Shown one piece after another: positions 43,838-53,474 of a DNA stretch of 64,000 nt (position 1 is the stretch's first letter; the number at the start of each line of letters is the position of its first letter). Source of the DNA: Amphritea atlantica (GTDB lineage Bacteria > Pseudomonadota > Gammaproteobacteria > Pseudomonadales > Balneatricaceae); contig NZ_FOGB01000002.1 in assembly GCF_900111095.1 (NCBI RefSeq), positions 501,626 through 565,625 on the forward strand, written 5' to 3'. The translations under genes and the position numbers were made by a program. A model generated the notes under the pieces. The model was not told where the DNA came from. It was given only the letters and a program-made list of their open reading frames with translations, and searched no databases.

Positions 43838-45988
43838 TCAGAACTGATAGCTATAACTTAACATCACACTGCGGGGTGCACCCGGCGAGTATGATTTGTC
43901 CCCACTGGTATCTTTTTTAACCTCCACAGCATAGCGTTTATCAAACAGGTTCTGCACATTCAGACTGAGCGTGTGAGGCCCGGTCTCATAGCCAAGATTG
44001 GCATTGGTGACAAAATCATAACCACCATAGGTTTCAGTGTTAGCGTTATCCAGGTAATACTCCCCCCAGCTGTCGGCCTGCAGCCTTAGTTTAACCCCGC
44101 TCGGATGTTTATAGTCCAGGCTGAAACTGTAATAGTGCTCGGGAATAAAGGGCAGCTGATTGCCGGAGCGGTCGAAGTTTGTCGGTACGCCCATGACGTA
44201 TACAACTTCCGAAAAATCATCATATTTGTAATCACTGTAAGCGTAGTTGAAGCCCAGTTGCAGTTCGCCGGGCACGCTATCCTGCAGTACATTGACACTG
44301 CTGCTGAATTCGATCCCTTTTTTATCAGTACGGCCCGCGTTCTGGTAGATCGTCTCACCATCGGTACGCACCTGAATAATTTCGTCATCCACTGTGCTGG
44401 CATAGGCGCTCAGATCAAACTGCCAGTCATGGGTACGTCCTTTCAGGCCAAATTCGACACTGGTATTGGTTGCGCTGCGCAGATCTTCATTGCTGCCCAG
44501 TTCGCTGGAGTAGGGGACCTGTTCCCCCTGAGAGATATTGCCAAACAGAGTGAAGGTATCATTCAGTTTATAGCTGCTGCCGATACGGGGGGCAAACAGG
44601 GTAAAGGTACGGGTGAGTGAGCTATCGCCGCCGCTGCCGGGAATGGTCAGATAACCGCCCATGCCATAGTTGTAAGAGGTATCGCTGTTCCAGGTGTCCT
44701 GGTCTATTTTGATCTGATCCAGGCGGAAACCCGCATCGATTAACAGACGGTCTGTCGGGCGCAGGTTTTCCTGCAAAAATACACCGTACACGGTGTTGAC
44801 TGAATCCTCTATCTCCAGCAGTGCTCCTTTGCGGTCTGAAAGCGTTCTGATAATTCGTGGGCCTGCGGTGACGATATCGGCATAGGCATATTTGCGTGCG
44901 TTATCGGTACGGTCCTGACGGAAGGTCACGCCACTGACCAGATTATCTTCCCCCATCAGGTTATGACGATAGTCCAGTTCAAGGTCGGTGCCGAATATCG
45001 CCACGCCGTCAGTGTCGTTGATCACGCCGGTGACCGGGTGAAAGTGACTCCACTGGTTGTAATACACCCGGGGTCTGAAGGTCAGGTCGCCCAGATCGAC
45101 GCTCAGGCGACTATTAAAAAAGACGATCTCTGAGTTTCGGGCGGTGTTTTTAAAGGCGGAATCATTGTCAGTCTGTTTGCCGGTTTTTTTAAACTCAGCG
45201 AACTGGGCCTCATCCATACTGCCCGGCAGGTTGAGATCGGAGTGGGTCATGCTCAGTTCCATCTCCAGTTCAGAGTTATCGCTGGGCAGAATCCCTCCTT
45301 TAATACTTAGCTGATTGGATTCATATTCGTTGTTGCGCCGCCAGTCGTTATCCTGCGCCCGGTGTGAGGCGGTAATGGCCAGAGCGTTGCCCTCCTCTGT
45401 CATCCAGGATTTGCGCAGATGCAGATTACGGGTGCCCTCGTCGCCAAGCCCCAGTCTGAGCTGATCCCGGCGATCATCAAACACCGATTTGGAGATGATA
45501 TGAATGGCGCCACCGGTAGATCCTGTTGCATAAATATTCGCCGGACCTTTGCTGACCTCGATCTGCTCGATGTCCTGGGTATCGATAAAGTCCATGCGGG
45601 TAAAGCTATCAGGATCGGTGACCGGCACTCCGTCCCGCAGCACCATGATTTCGCGGATACCGTATTGTGCTTTCAGCCCGGCACCACGGACAATCAGTCG
45701 TGAACTGCTGCCGCCGCTGGTGGACTGAATCAGGACGCCGGGCGTGCCTTTCAGGGCATCGGCGATATTGAACATCTTCTCCTGTTCCAGCCGTTTCTGA
45801 TCAATAATAGAGATGCTTTCCGGTACTTCAGCTGAGGTTCTCTCAGTACGGGTGGCGGTGACCGTGATAACGTCTGCAGCACTTTTCTCGGTATCACTCT
45901 CTTCCGCCTGCACGCAGGTGCCGGTAAGTGCGGCGGTCACCATGATTGTCAGATGATAGCGGGAAAAGTCCGGTAGATAGTTATTCAT
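43838..45988 (-). CDS. TonB-dependent outer-membrane receptor
   Basis: A 716-aa receptor. After a signal peptide (cut near GTCVQAEESD) comes the TonB box ADVITVTATRT, the plug domain (about 50-160: IADALKGTPGVLIQ, IRGAGLKAQYG-like RLIVRGAGLKAQYGI, IEQIEVSKGPANIYATGST) and a barrel ending SYSYQF. There is no extra N-terminal signalling domain. The ligand is unknown; it resembles siderophore/catechol-type receptors only in a general way. It is encoded alone, divergent from the NUDIX gene, and could be a client of the ExbB-ExbD-TonB set at 29,486-31,204. Confidence 0.9.
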   Translation of the reverse strand: MNNYLPDFSRYHLTIMVTAALTGTCVQAEESDTEKSAADVITVTATRTERTSAEVPESISIIDQKRLEQEKMFNIADALKGTPGVLIQSTSGGSSSRLIVRGAGLKAQYGIREIMVLRDGVPVTDPDSFTRMDFIDTQDIEQIEVSKGPANIYATGSTGGAIHIISKSVFDDRRDQLRLGLGDEGTRNLHLRKSWMTEEGNALAITASHRAQDNDWRRNNEYESNQLSIKGGILPSDNSELEMELSMTHSDLNLPGSMDEAQFAEFKKTGKQTDNDSAFKNTARNSEIVFFNSRLSVDLGDLTFRPRVYYNQWSHFHPVTGVINDTDGVAIFGTDLELDYRHNLMGEDNLVSGVTFRQDRTDNARKYAYADIVTAGPRIIRTLSDRKGALLEIEDSVNTVYGVFLQENLRPTDRLLIDAGFRLDQIKIDQDTWNSDTSYNYGMGGYLTIPGSGGDSSLTRTFTLFAPRIGSSYKLNDTFTLFGNISQGEQVPYSSELGSNEDLRSATNTSVEFGLKGRTHDWQFDLSAYASTVDDEIIQVRTDGETIYQNAGRTDKKGIEFSSSVNVLQDSVPGELQLGFNYAYSDYKYDDFSEVVYVMGVPTNFDRSGNQLPFIPEHYYSFSLDYKHPSGVKLRLQADSWGEYYLDNANTETYGGYDFVTNANLGYETGPHTLSLNVQNLFDKRYAVEVKKDTSGDKSYSPGAPRSVMLSYSYQF

Positions 45989-46045
45989 AGAGGAGTCCGT
46001 TCAGAAATTTAGTCTGCGCGGAAAATAAGCAATTACACCGATAGT

Positions 46046-46064
46046 GACAATGTGACATGTTGTC
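46046..46064. promoter_or_regulatory. Imperfect palindrome upstream of the TonB receptor
   Basis: GACAATGTGACATGTTGTC: arms GACAA/TTGTC with a partly symmetric centre (14 of 19 positions symmetric). It lies 58 bp before the receptor gene and could be an operator. It does not look like a Fur or Zur box. Confidence 0.4.
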
Positions 46065-46205
46065 GCGTGGCAAACTGCCGCACTCATCATCTAACGAGAT
46101 GAATCGCGGTTAATCGATGTATCAGAACTAAACTTTCGTTTAAACCAGCGGTATGATGTTCTGATACCATCCACTTCAGATTATAAGTAGTTCACAGTAA
46201 TACCC

Positions 46206-46799
46206 ATGATAAGTCAGCTGAAACAACGATTAGTCGGATATGCCCCGAGGACGCTTGATAATGGTGGCCCGCAAGCCAGTGTGCTGATTGCGCTGACCGA
46301 CAATCCAGCGGGTCCGGAAGTGATTCTGACCCGTCGCTGTGATCACCTGAGCACCCACAGCGGCGAGATCGCCTTTCCCGGTGGCAAGCGTGACGATACC
46401 GATCCTGATCTGCTTTTTACCGCGTTGCGTGAAGCGCAGGAAGAGGTGGGGCTTGATCCGGACAGGGTGGAAATTATTGGCTCATTGGGCGATCTGTTGT
46501 CGAAGCATATGCTGCAGGTGAGGCCCTATGTTGGCGTAATACCCAGCGATATTGAGTTGATACCGAATCTGGATGAGCTGGACCGGATTCACCGGGTGCC
46601 GCTGAGTTTTTTTCTCGATGATCATCGGCATCACACCGATAAAATCAGGTTCCGGGGGATGACTCACTATGTACCCGCGTATGAGTATGAGGGTGATATA
46701 ATCTGGGGGCTGACCGCTTATATGCTGGTGGAGTTGCTCAACGTCGGGTTTGATGCCCGGATTCCGATGAAAATCAGGCCTGAGCACAGTCTCCGGTAA
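46206..46799 (+). CDS. NUDIX hydrolase, CoA pyrophosphatase type
   Basis: A 197-aa enzyme. The CoA-specific phrase LSTHSGEIAFPGGKRDDTD runs into the NUDIX box (ALREAQEEVGLDPDRVEIIG), as in NudL/YeaB. It would split CoA or oxidised CoA into phosphopantetheine and 3',5'-ADP. Length is normal. Confidence 0.92.
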   Translation: MISQLKQRLVGYAPRTLDNGGPQASVLIALTDNPAGPEVILTRRCDHLSTHSGEIAFPGGKRDDTDPDLLFTALREAQEEVGLDPDRVEIIGSLGDLLSKHMLQVRPYVGVIPSDIELIPNLDELDRIHRVPLSFFLDDHRHHTDKIRFRGMTHYVPAYEYEGDIIWGLTAYMLVELLNVGFDARIPMKIRPEHSLR

Positions 46800-46843
46800 G
46801 CGTTATCAGATAGATCCCGTTTTTAACCCGACAGAATTGAACT

Positions 46844-47041
46844 ATGAATAATGAGTTTGCACCAGCCCGTCCGATCCGCTCTCCCTGTATTGGCGTATGT
46901 GCCCTTGATGAGAAGGATCTGTGTGTCGCCTGCCGTCGAAGCGGTATGGAGATTGCCGAATGGGGCGTCTTAACCGAAGAGCAGAAAAAAGCTGTGTGGG
47001 CGCTGATCCGACAGCGGGAAGCGGAAGACCGGAAGGGCTGA
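46844..47041 (+). CDS. DUF1289 small cysteine-rich protein
   Basis: A 65-aa protein with the conserved Cys pattern SPCIGVCALDEKDLCVACRR and the tail GMEIAEWGVLTEEQKKAVW, hallmarks of DUF1289. The four cysteines probably bind zinc or an Fe-S cluster. Function unknown. It is followed after 13 bp by the thiamine-binding gene. Confidence 0.9.
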   Translation: MNNEFAPARPIRSPCIGVCALDEKDLCVACRRSGMEIAEWGVLTEEQKKAVWALIRQREAEDRKG

Positions 47042-47054
47042 GCCGGAGAATAGT

Positions 47055-47360
47055 ATGAAAGTGATGATCGATCTTTGTGTCGTGCCCGTGGGGGTAGGCA
47101 CCTCCGTTTCTGCCTACGTCACCGCCTGCCAGCGGGTTTTGCAGGATGCGGGACTGACACATCAGATGCATGCTTATGGCACTGATATTGAGGGCGAATG
47201 GGATGAGGTGTTTGCCGCCGTGAAACGCTGTCATGAAGTGGTGCATGAGATGGGGGCGGTGCGGATCAGCAGTAGTATGCGTATCGGCACCCGCACTGAT
47301 CGGGATCAAACCATGGATGATAAGATCAACAGCGTTAAAGCACAGCTGAAGAAGACCTGA
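47055..47360 (+). CDS. MTH1187/YqgV family thiamine-binding protein
   Basis: A 101-aa ferredoxin-like fold protein: MIDLCVVPVGVGTSVSAYV, HQMHAYGTDIEGEWDEVFA, AVRISSSMRIGTRTDR. Members bind thiamine or related molecules. No TPP riboswitch is visible upstream. The stop codon abuts the stop of the converging CorB-like gene. Confidence 0.88.
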   Translation: MKVMIDLCVVPVGVGTSVSAYVTACQRVLQDAGLTHQMHAYGTDIEGEWDEVFAAVKRCHEVVHEMGAVRISSSMRIGTRTDRDQTMDDKINSVKAQLKKT

Positions 47361-48644
47361 TCAGTCTTCCTCCTCCTCTTCAAAATCCCGGTATTGCTCG
47401 ATCGCCCGGATGGTTTTGATCTGGTTGTCGCTGACCTGCAGGGTTTCAATCCGGTAGTTGCCGATCAGCATACAGATATTGGCATCCGGAATCGCTTCCA
47501 GTATCTCCATCACCAGCCCGTTAATGGTTTTGGGACCATCGGTGGGCAGGTTCCAGTTGAGCGATTTGTTAACATCGCGGATATTGGCGGTGCCATCGAT
47601 AAAGTAGCTGCCATCAGCCTGAGGATAAATATCCTGATTGTCGTCTTTGCCGTTGAGTGACATTTCGCCAACGATCTCTTCGAGAATATCTTCCAGGGTA
47701 ACCACCCCCTGAATATCACCATACTCATCCACCACCAGTGCAATACGGCGGCTTTCCTGCTGGAAGTTCAGCAGCTGAGTTTGCAGCGGAGTGCTTTCCG
47801 GCACAAAGTAGGGTTCGTGTATCACCTGAAGAATCGCGGCTTTAGTGACCGACTCCTGCCTGAATACCTGCGCCAGATTGCGCATATGCAGGATACCGAC
47901 CACTTTATTCAGCTCTCCGCGGTAGACCGGCAACCGGGTGTGGGCGGTATTGCTTAACTGATCAATAATAACTTCCAGATCGTTGTCCATATCGATACCG
48001 ATCACCTCGTTGCGGGGGATCATAATATCGTTAACGGTGACTTCATCCAGTTCCAGTACCCCCAGCAGCATTGACTGATTGCGCTGCTGCAGTACCGCAC
48101 CGGACTCATTTACCAGTGTTCGCAGCTCTTCAGTGCTGAGATGGTGATGCTCGCCCGCAGTGACCTTGATGCCGAGCAGTTTGAGCAGGTTGTTGGTGAT
48201 CAGATTGACGATCCAGACGAGAGGGTAGAGCAGTTTCAGCAGTGGCTGAAGCACAAAAGCGGCCGGGAAGGCGATCTTTTCCGGATGGAGTGCCGCAACG
48301 GTCTTGGGTGTGACTTCAGCGAAGATAAGAATAACCATGGTCAGGGCGGCGGTGGCGATGAATATGCCTCCCTCTCCCCAAAGCTTAACCGCAATGATGG
48401 TAGCGATCGACGACGCCAGGATATTGACGAAGTTGTTGCCGATGAGAATGACGCCAATCAGTCGATCCGGGCGCTTCAGCAATTTGTTCGCCTTAACCGC
48501 ACCCCGGTGACGATTTTTCACCAGGTGCCTCAGCCGATAGCGGTTCAGAGACATCATGCCGGTCTCAGAACTTGAGAAAAAAGCTGAGCAGAGAATCAGA
48601 AATAGAAGCAGTCCCAACAGGGACTCGATCGATGCGCCTTCCAA
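47361..48644 (-). CDS. CNNM/CorB-type transporter (YfjD-like)
   Basis: A 427-aa protein with an N-terminal DUF21 membrane domain (LILCSAFFSSSETGMMSLNR, VILIGNNFVNILASSIATII), a CBS pair (about 200-325: NDIMIPRNEVIGIDM, ALVVDEYGDIQGVVTLEDIL) and a CorC_HlyC domain (YFIDGTANIRDVNKSLNW), ending in an acidic EEEEED. It is related to Mg2+/Co2+ efflux proteins. The start is taken as TTG 48644 because the length then matches E. coli YfjD; a TTG at 48707 would add 21 residues. Confidence 0.9.
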   Translation of the reverse strand: MEGASIESLLGLLLFLILCSAFFSSSETGMMSLNRYRLRHLVKNRHRGAVKANKLLKRPDRLIGVILIGNNFVNILASSIATIIAVKLWGEGGIFIATAALTMVILIFAEVTPKTVAALHPEKIAFPAAFVLQPLLKLLYPLVWIVNLITNNLLKLLGIKVTAGEHHHLSTEELRTLVNESGAVLQQRNQSMLLGVLELDEVTVNDIMIPRNEVIGIDMDNDLEVIIDQLSNTAHTRLPVYRGELNKVVGILHMRNLAQVFRQESVTKAAILQVIHEPYFVPESTPLQTQLLNFQQESRRIALVVDEYGDIQGVVTLEDILEEIVGEMSLNGKDDNQDIYPQADGSYFIDGTANIRDVNKSLNWNLPTDGPKTINGLVMEILEAIPDANICMLIGNYRIETLQVSDNQIKTIRAIEQYRDFEEEEED

Positions 48645-48751
48645 GACGGTAAACCTATGGTTGCTAGTTGGAGAGTCATTGTCGGGTTTAACCCCCGATA
48701 GTGTCAAGCATACTAAGGTTTCAGTGAAACCGTTTCACGCGCAGGGCCCGG

Positions 48752-49537
48752 TTATAACAGCCACTCGACAACAAACTTACTGCCGAAGAACGAAAGCATG
48801 AGCACAATAAAACCACCCACGGTCCAGCGGATCGCCCGGTGGCTGCGCCAGCCCAGCAGGTGACGGCCAATCAGCAGGGTTGCATAGAGCAGCCAGGCAA
48901 GGATGGAAAGAACGGTTTTATGCACCAGGTGCTGAGCAAACAGATCATCAAACACAATAGCGCCGCTGATCAGTGACAGGGTCAGCAGAATCAGACCGGT
49001 CCAGATCATCTCAAACAGCAGGGTTTCCATGGTTTGCAGGGGGGGCAGGGAGCGCAGCAAACCTCTGGTTATATGATGTTTGAGCTGATACTCCTGTTTT
49101 GCCAGCAACACCGCCTGAAACGCAGCCAGGGTGAAGATGCTGTAGGCCAGAATTGAGATCAGGATATGGATAACCAGGCCGGTGTCGTAATGTTTTCCCT
49201 GTGGAGAGTCGAGCCCAAACAGCGTAAAAAACAGGGCGAAAGCCGCCAGCGGAAAGATACCGATATAGAGGTTATCAATTTTTTGCCGCAACGAACTTAA
49301 CAGCACCAGCGCGGCAACCAGCCATCCGATCAGCGAGCCGGCGCTGAAAAATTCCAGATGAATACCGGTTGGACGATGAAGATCAAGATAGGCGGAATAG
49401 CCGTGGCTGATAACCGCAAGCAAACCGGTCAGGCGGATAATCGTGCTGTTTACGCTACGCCCGCTGACAACCTGCCACTGTAATGCAGCAGCGATCAGAT
49501 AACATACGATGGCGAAAATAGCGGGCAGAATGTGCAT
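48752..49537 (-). CDS. CcsA/YpjD-type cytochrome c assembly membrane protein
   Basis: A 261-aa protein with eight predicted helices. Family phrases are HILISILAYSIFTLAAFQAV and HKTVLSILAWLLYATLLIG, with conserved histidines for haem contact. YpjD/CorE-like members stand between ffh and corB in many gammaproteobacteria, as here. Whether it handles haem or supports the CorB neighbour is open. Confidence 0.88.
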   Translation of the reverse strand: MHILPAIFAIVCYLIAAALQWQVVSGRSVNSTIIRLTGLLAVISHGYSAYLDLHRPTGIHLEFFSAGSLIGWLVAALVLLSSLRQKIDNLYIGIFPLAAFALFFTLFGLDSPQGKHYDTGLVIHILISILAYSIFTLAAFQAVLLAKQEYQLKHHITRGLLRSLPPLQTMETLLFEMIWTGLILLTLSLISGAIVFDDLFAQHLVHKTVLSILAWLLYATLLIGRHLLGWRSHRAIRWTVGGFIVLMLSFFGSKFVVEWLL

Positions 49538-49798
49538 TAGCGGTTAACTCATCAGTTCCATAGAGTGTGCAGGCGCTAAGTGTGTCATAAATATCAGTGT
49601 GATGAAATATTGATACCAGCTCAATTAGGCCAGATTGGCCAGACTGAGGCTGGTGAATACTCAGAGTGCCATGATTATCATGGTTCCTAAAGCGCGCTGC
49701 TGCTGTATAATGCAGGACTTTATTTTGCTGTAACAGAACTGAAGTACCGATGGGTTCTGACAAAAGCAGTAGCGGATTTAACACCTCAAGGCGTAACT
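49538..49798. other. Divergent intergenic region between ccsA-like and ffh
   Basis: Contains a consensus -10 TATAAT at 49706-49711 facing ffh, about 90 nt before its ATG; the -35 is poor. Nothing else was recognised. Confidence 0.5.
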
Positions 49799-51190
49799 AT
49801 GTTTGAGAATCTGACGGATCGTCTGGCCAAAACGCTTAAAGCGGTCACGGGTCAGGCAAAGCTGACCGAAGACAATATTCAAGGCACACTGCGTGAAGTG
49901 CGCATGGCGCTACTGGAAGCGGATGTAGCGCTGCCCGTTGTTAAAGAGTTTATCAACAACGTCAAAGAGCGGGCAGTAGGCACCGAAGTCAGTAAGAGTC
50001 TGAGTCCGGGCCAGGTATTCGTTAAGATCGTTCAGCAGGAACTGGAAAAAGTGATGGGTGAGGCCAATGAAGGCCTTAACCTCGCCGCTCAGCCTCCTGC
50101 TGTAGTCATGATGGCGGGTCTTCAGGGTGCTGGTAAGACCACATCGGTCGCCAAGCTTTCCCGTTTTCTGCGTGAGCGGGAGAAAAAGAAAGTTCTGGTC
50201 GTGTCTGCTGACGTCTATCGTCCGGCCGCGATTAAACAGCTGGAAACCCTGGCCGCGGAAGTGTCGGTGGAGTTCTTCCCCTCCTCTGTCGATCAGAAAC
50301 CGATCGATATTGTTAATGCCGCGATTCATCATGCCCGGATTAAGCATTTTGATGTTCTGATCGTCGATACCGCCGGCCGTCTGCATGTCGACAGCGATAT
50401 GATGGATGAGATCAAGGCACTGCATGCTGCGATTAAACCGGTAGAGACGTTATTCGTGGTCGATGCGATGACCGGTCAGGATGCCGCGAATACCGCCAAA
50501 GCGTTTAATGATGTATTGCCGCTGACCGGTGTGGTGCTGACAAAAACTGATGGTGATGCCCGCGGTGGTGCGGCACTATCGGTTCGTCATATCACCGGTA
50601 AACCGATCAAGTTCCTCGGTGTTGGCGAGAAAGTTGATGCCCTTGAACCCTTCCATCCCGATCGTATCGCCTCCCGTATTCTGGGAATGGGGGATGTTCT
50701 CTCTCTGATTGAAGAGGTAGAACAGAAGGTAGATAAAGAGAAAGCGGAACGCCTTGCGAAGAAGGTTCAGAAAGGTAAAGGCTTCGATCTGGAAGATTTC
50801 CGTGACCAGCTGCAGCAGATGAACAATATGGGTGGCATGGCGTCTTTGATGGACAAGCTGCCGGGTATGGGACAGATGGGAGCTGCCATGCAGGGGGCGA
50901 ACCTGTCCAGTGCGGAGAAAGGCTTTAAACAGTTTGAATCGATTATCAATTCGATGACACCCCATGAGCGTAAACGGCCTGATGTCATCAGCGGTTCCCG
51001 TAAAAAACGTATCGCGATGGGTTCTGGTACCCAGATTCAGGATGTTAACCGTTTGCTCAAGCAGCATAAGCAGATGGCTAAAATGATGAAGAAGTTTTCA
51101 TCAAAAGCCGGTATGGCAAAAATGATGCGCGGTATGAAGGGGATGATGCCGGGTGGTATGGGTGGCCCGGGTGGCTTCCCGCGGATGTAA
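49799..51190 (+). CDS. ffh: Signal recognition particle protein Ffh
   Basis: A 463-aa SRP GTPase. N-domain starts MFENLTDRLAKTLKAVTG; G-domain motifs are GLQGAGKTTSVAKL, DTAGRLHVD, TKTDGDARGG and GVGEKVDALEPF. The C-terminal M domain is Met-rich (KMMKKFSSKAGMAKMMRG) and binds 4.5S RNA and signal peptides. Confidence 0.98.
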   Translation: MFENLTDRLAKTLKAVTGQAKLTEDNIQGTLREVRMALLEADVALPVVKEFINNVKERAVGTEVSKSLSPGQVFVKIVQQELEKVMGEANEGLNLAAQPPAVVMMAGLQGAGKTTSVAKLSRFLREREKKKVLVVSADVYRPAAIKQLETLAAEVSVEFFPSSVDQKPIDIVNAAIHHARIKHFDVLIVDTAGRLHVDSDMMDEIKALHAAIKPVETLFVVDAMTGQDAANTAKAFNDVLPLTGVVLTKTDGDARGGAALSVRHITGKPIKFLGVGEKVDALEPFHPDRIASRILGMGDVLSLIEEVEQKVDKEKAERLAKKVQKGKGFDLEDFRDQLQQMNNMGGMASLMDKLPGMGQMGAAMQGANLSSAEKGFKQFESIINSMTPHERKRPDVISGSRKKRIAMGSGTQIQDVNRLLKQHKQMAKMMKKFSSKAGMAKMMRGMKGMMPGGMGGPGGFPRM

Positions 51191-51228
51191 CTTTCTGCAG
51201 TGTGATTATTAAATAATCAAAAAGCTTC

Positions 51229-51270
51229 ACAGGGGCGGCAAATTCACGTAATATGCCGCCCTGTTTTTTA
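51229..51270 (+). terminator. Terminator after ffh
   Basis: ACAGGGGCGGCA (51229-51240) pairs with TGCCGCCCTGT (51254-51264) with one bulged G, followed by T6. Confidence 0.88.
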
Positions 51271-51373
51271 AATGGGTGCAGTCTGCGTCGGTGTTTCTGA
51301 TGAACCCGGAATGGGGCTGTTATCTGTAAACTGTGAGCGATTTCAAAACTCACTTAATAAAGGGACCTAACGC

Positions 51374-51613
51374 ATGGTAACTATTCGTCTAGCTCGTAGC
51401 GGCGCCAAAAAGCGTCCATTTTATCACCTGACTGTGGCTGATTCTCGTAATCCGCGTGATGGTCGTTTTATTGAGCGTGTTGGCTTCTTCAATCCACTGG
51501 CTAAAGGTCAGGAAGAGAAGCTGCGCATTAACCTGGAACGCATTGAGTACTGGGTAGCTAAAGGCGCGCAAATGTCTGACCGTGTTGCTAAGCTGGTTAA
51601 AGAAGCTAAGTAA
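51374..51613 (+). CDS. rpsP: 30S ribosomal protein S16
   Basis: A 79-aa protein starting [20 protein letters not shown] with [20 protein letters not shown], standard for bS16. First gene of rpsP-rimM-trmD-rplS. Confidence 0.98.
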   Translation: MVTIRLARSGAKKRPFYHLTVADSRNPRDGRFIERVGFFNPLAKGQEEKLRINLERIEYWVAKGAQMSDRVAKLVKEAK

Positions 51614-51644
51614 ACATATTTAAGCAATCAGTCGGGTTTGAGTG

Positions 51645-52178
51645 ATGAGTGGCTATACGTCTGAAGATCTAACAACCATCGGGCGAATCACCACACTTTA
51701 TGGTGTTAAGGGCTGGGTTAAAGTTTATTCCCATACCGAACCGATGGAGAGCATCCTCGAATATTCACCGTGGCTACTGAACATTAATGGTCAGTGGAAA
51801 CCGTTCAAAATTGCGGACGGTAAACGACACGGTAAAGGGCTGGTCGCAAAGCTGGCTGGAGTCGATGATCGGGATCTTGCGCGACAGTATTGTGGCGTTG
51901 ATATTGCGATTGAGAAAGATCAGCTTCCTGAACTGGAAGAGGGTGAATTCTACTGGAGCCAGCTGGAAAAGCTTGAAGTATTAACCGAGTCCGGCGACAA
52001 GCTGGGTAAGGTGAGTCATCTGATCGCTACCGGTTCAAATGATGTGCTGGTGGTCAAAGGCAACGCTGAGAGTATTGATCGCCGCGAGCGATTGATCCCC
52101 TACCTGCCAGATCAGGTGATTAAAGAGATAAACCTTGAAGAAGGTACGATTCGGGTCGATTGGGACCCGGAGTTTTAA
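51645..52178 (+). CDS. rimM: Ribosome maturation factor RimM
   Basis: A 177-aa protein that helps assemble the head of the 30S subunit. TIGRITTLYGVKGWVKVYSH opens the RimM N-domain; FYWSQLEKLEVLTESGDKLG and RRERLIPYLPDQVI mark the PRC-barrel domain. The ATG at 51645 directly follows an in-frame GTG that could also start. Confidence 0.96.
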   Translation: MSGYTSEDLTTIGRITTLYGVKGWVKVYSHTEPMESILEYSPWLLNINGQWKPFKIADGKRHGKGLVAKLAGVDDRDLARQYCGVDIAIEKDQLPELEEGEFYWSQLEKLEVLTESGDKLGKVSHLIATGSNDVLVVKGNAESIDRRERLIPYLPDQVIKEINLEEGTIRVDWDPEF

Positions 52179-52181
52179 CCG

Positions 52182-52931
52182 GTGTGGATCGGTGTTGTAA
52201 CCCTTTTTCCGGAGATGTTTGAGGCGATAACCCGCCACGGCGTCACCGGAAAAGCAGTGCGCAACGGCTTGCTGGATGTGCAGTGCTGGAACCCTCGTGA
52301 GTTCACCAGGGATAAACACCGAACCGTGGACGACCGCCCTTATGGCGGAGGTCCCGGAATGTTGATGAAGGTGCAGCCGTTGCGGGACGCGATCCAGGCA
52401 GCGAAACAGTCTGCCGGCGAACAGGTCAGAGTGATCTACCTGTCGCCGCAGGGGCGCCGACTCGATCATGCCGGGGTGAAGGAGCTGGCCGCTGCAGAGC
52501 GGTTGATTCTGGTAGCCGGGCGCTATGAAGGTATTGATGAGCGCCTGGTGGAGACCGAGATCGATGAAGAGTGGTCATTAGGGGATTTTGTCCTGAGTGG
52601 CGGCGAGTTACCAGCAATGGTGCTGATCGATGCGGTATCCCGACTGGTTCCCGGTGTGCTTGGCCACCAGGATTCAGCGGCAGAAGATTCCTTTAGTGAT
52701 GGGTTGCTGGACTGCCCGCACTACACCCGACCGGAAAAACTCGACGATATGTCCGTACCGGATGTGTTGCTTAGCGGTAACCACGAGGCGATCAGACGCT
52801 GGCGTCTGAAACAGCAGCTTGGACGAACCTGGAAACGGCGTCCCGAACTGCTGGAAGACCTTGAACTGACCAAAGAGCAGCTGACATTGTTAACCGAATT
52901 TATCCGTGAGACAAAAGCGTCTCAGGGTTAG
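52182..52931 (+). CDS. trmD: tRNA (guanine-37-N1) methyltransferase TrmD
   Basis: A 249-aa SPOUT methyltransferase. Start GTG ([20 protein letters not shown]) lies 3 bp after rimM. The knotted SAM site shows [24 protein letters not shown] and [20 protein letters not shown]. It methylates G37 next to the anticodon and prevents frameshifts. Confidence 0.97.
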   Translation: MWIGVVTLFPEMFEAITRHGVTGKAVRNGLLDVQCWNPREFTRDKHRTVDDRPYGGGPGMLMKVQPLRDAIQAAKQSAGEQVRVIYLSPQGRRLDHAGVKELAAAERLILVAGRYEGIDERLVETEIDEEWSLGDFVLSGGELPAMVLIDAVSRLVPGVLGHQDSAAEDSFSDGLLDCPHYTRPEKLDDMSVPDVLLSGNHEAIRRWRLKQQLGRTWKRRPELLEDLELTKEQLTLLTEFIRETKASQG

Positions 52932-52947
52932 TATTTAGGAGCGTGCT

Positions 52948-53307
52948 ATGAGCAGCAAAAACTCTATCATTCAGCAGATCGAAGCTGAACAGATGAACAA
53001 GCAAGTACCAGAATTCGCACCGGGTGACACCGTTGTTGTTCAGGTTAAAGTAGTTGAAGGTACCCGTCAGCGTCTGCAGGCGTTTGAAGGCGTTGTGATT
53101 GGTAAGCGTAACCGTGGCGTTAACTCTGCGTTCACTGTACGTAAAATCTCTCACGGTGTGGGTGTTGAGCGTACTTTTCAGACGTTCTCCTCTACTGTAG
53201 ACAGCATTGAGGTCAAACGTCGCGGTGACGTGCGTCAGGCTAAGCTGTACTACCTGCGTGAGCGTAGCGGTAAGTCTGCACGTATTAAAGAGAAACTGGC
53301 TAAGTAA
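52948..53307 (+). CDS. rplS: 50S ribosomal protein L19
   Basis: A 119-aa bL19: [60 protein letters not shown]. Last gene of the operon, followed by a strong terminator. Confidence 0.98.
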   Translation: MSSKNSIIQQIEAEQMNKQVPEFAPGDTVVVQVKVVEGTRQRLQAFEGVVIGKRNRGVNSAFTVRKISHGVGVERTFQTFSSTVDSIEVKRRGDVRQAKLYYLRERSGKSARIKEKLAK

Positions 53308-53327
53308 TCGCTTACCAGTTTGAGTAT

Positions 53328-53354
53328 AAAAGGGCAGCTTCGGCTGCCTTTTTT
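53328..53354 (+). terminator. Terminator after rplS
   Basis: Stem GGCAGC (53333-53338) / GCTGCC (53343-53348) with a TTCG tetraloop, extended by A-T pairs and followed by T6. Confidence 0.93.
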
Positions 53355-53474
53355 GATGTCTGGCGTTGGCGACATTGTTGAACTCGCATTAATATACAGG
53401 CAGGATGTAATTTCTGCTTCTGGTTTTTCACGGGCTGCAGAGTTTCAAAACTTACCATCGCTTAGGTTCGTGCA

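Noticed and set aside
46800..46843. A TPP riboswitch before the DUF1289/thiamine-binding genes
   Set aside because: The gap is only 44 bp and lacks the conserved THI-box sequences.
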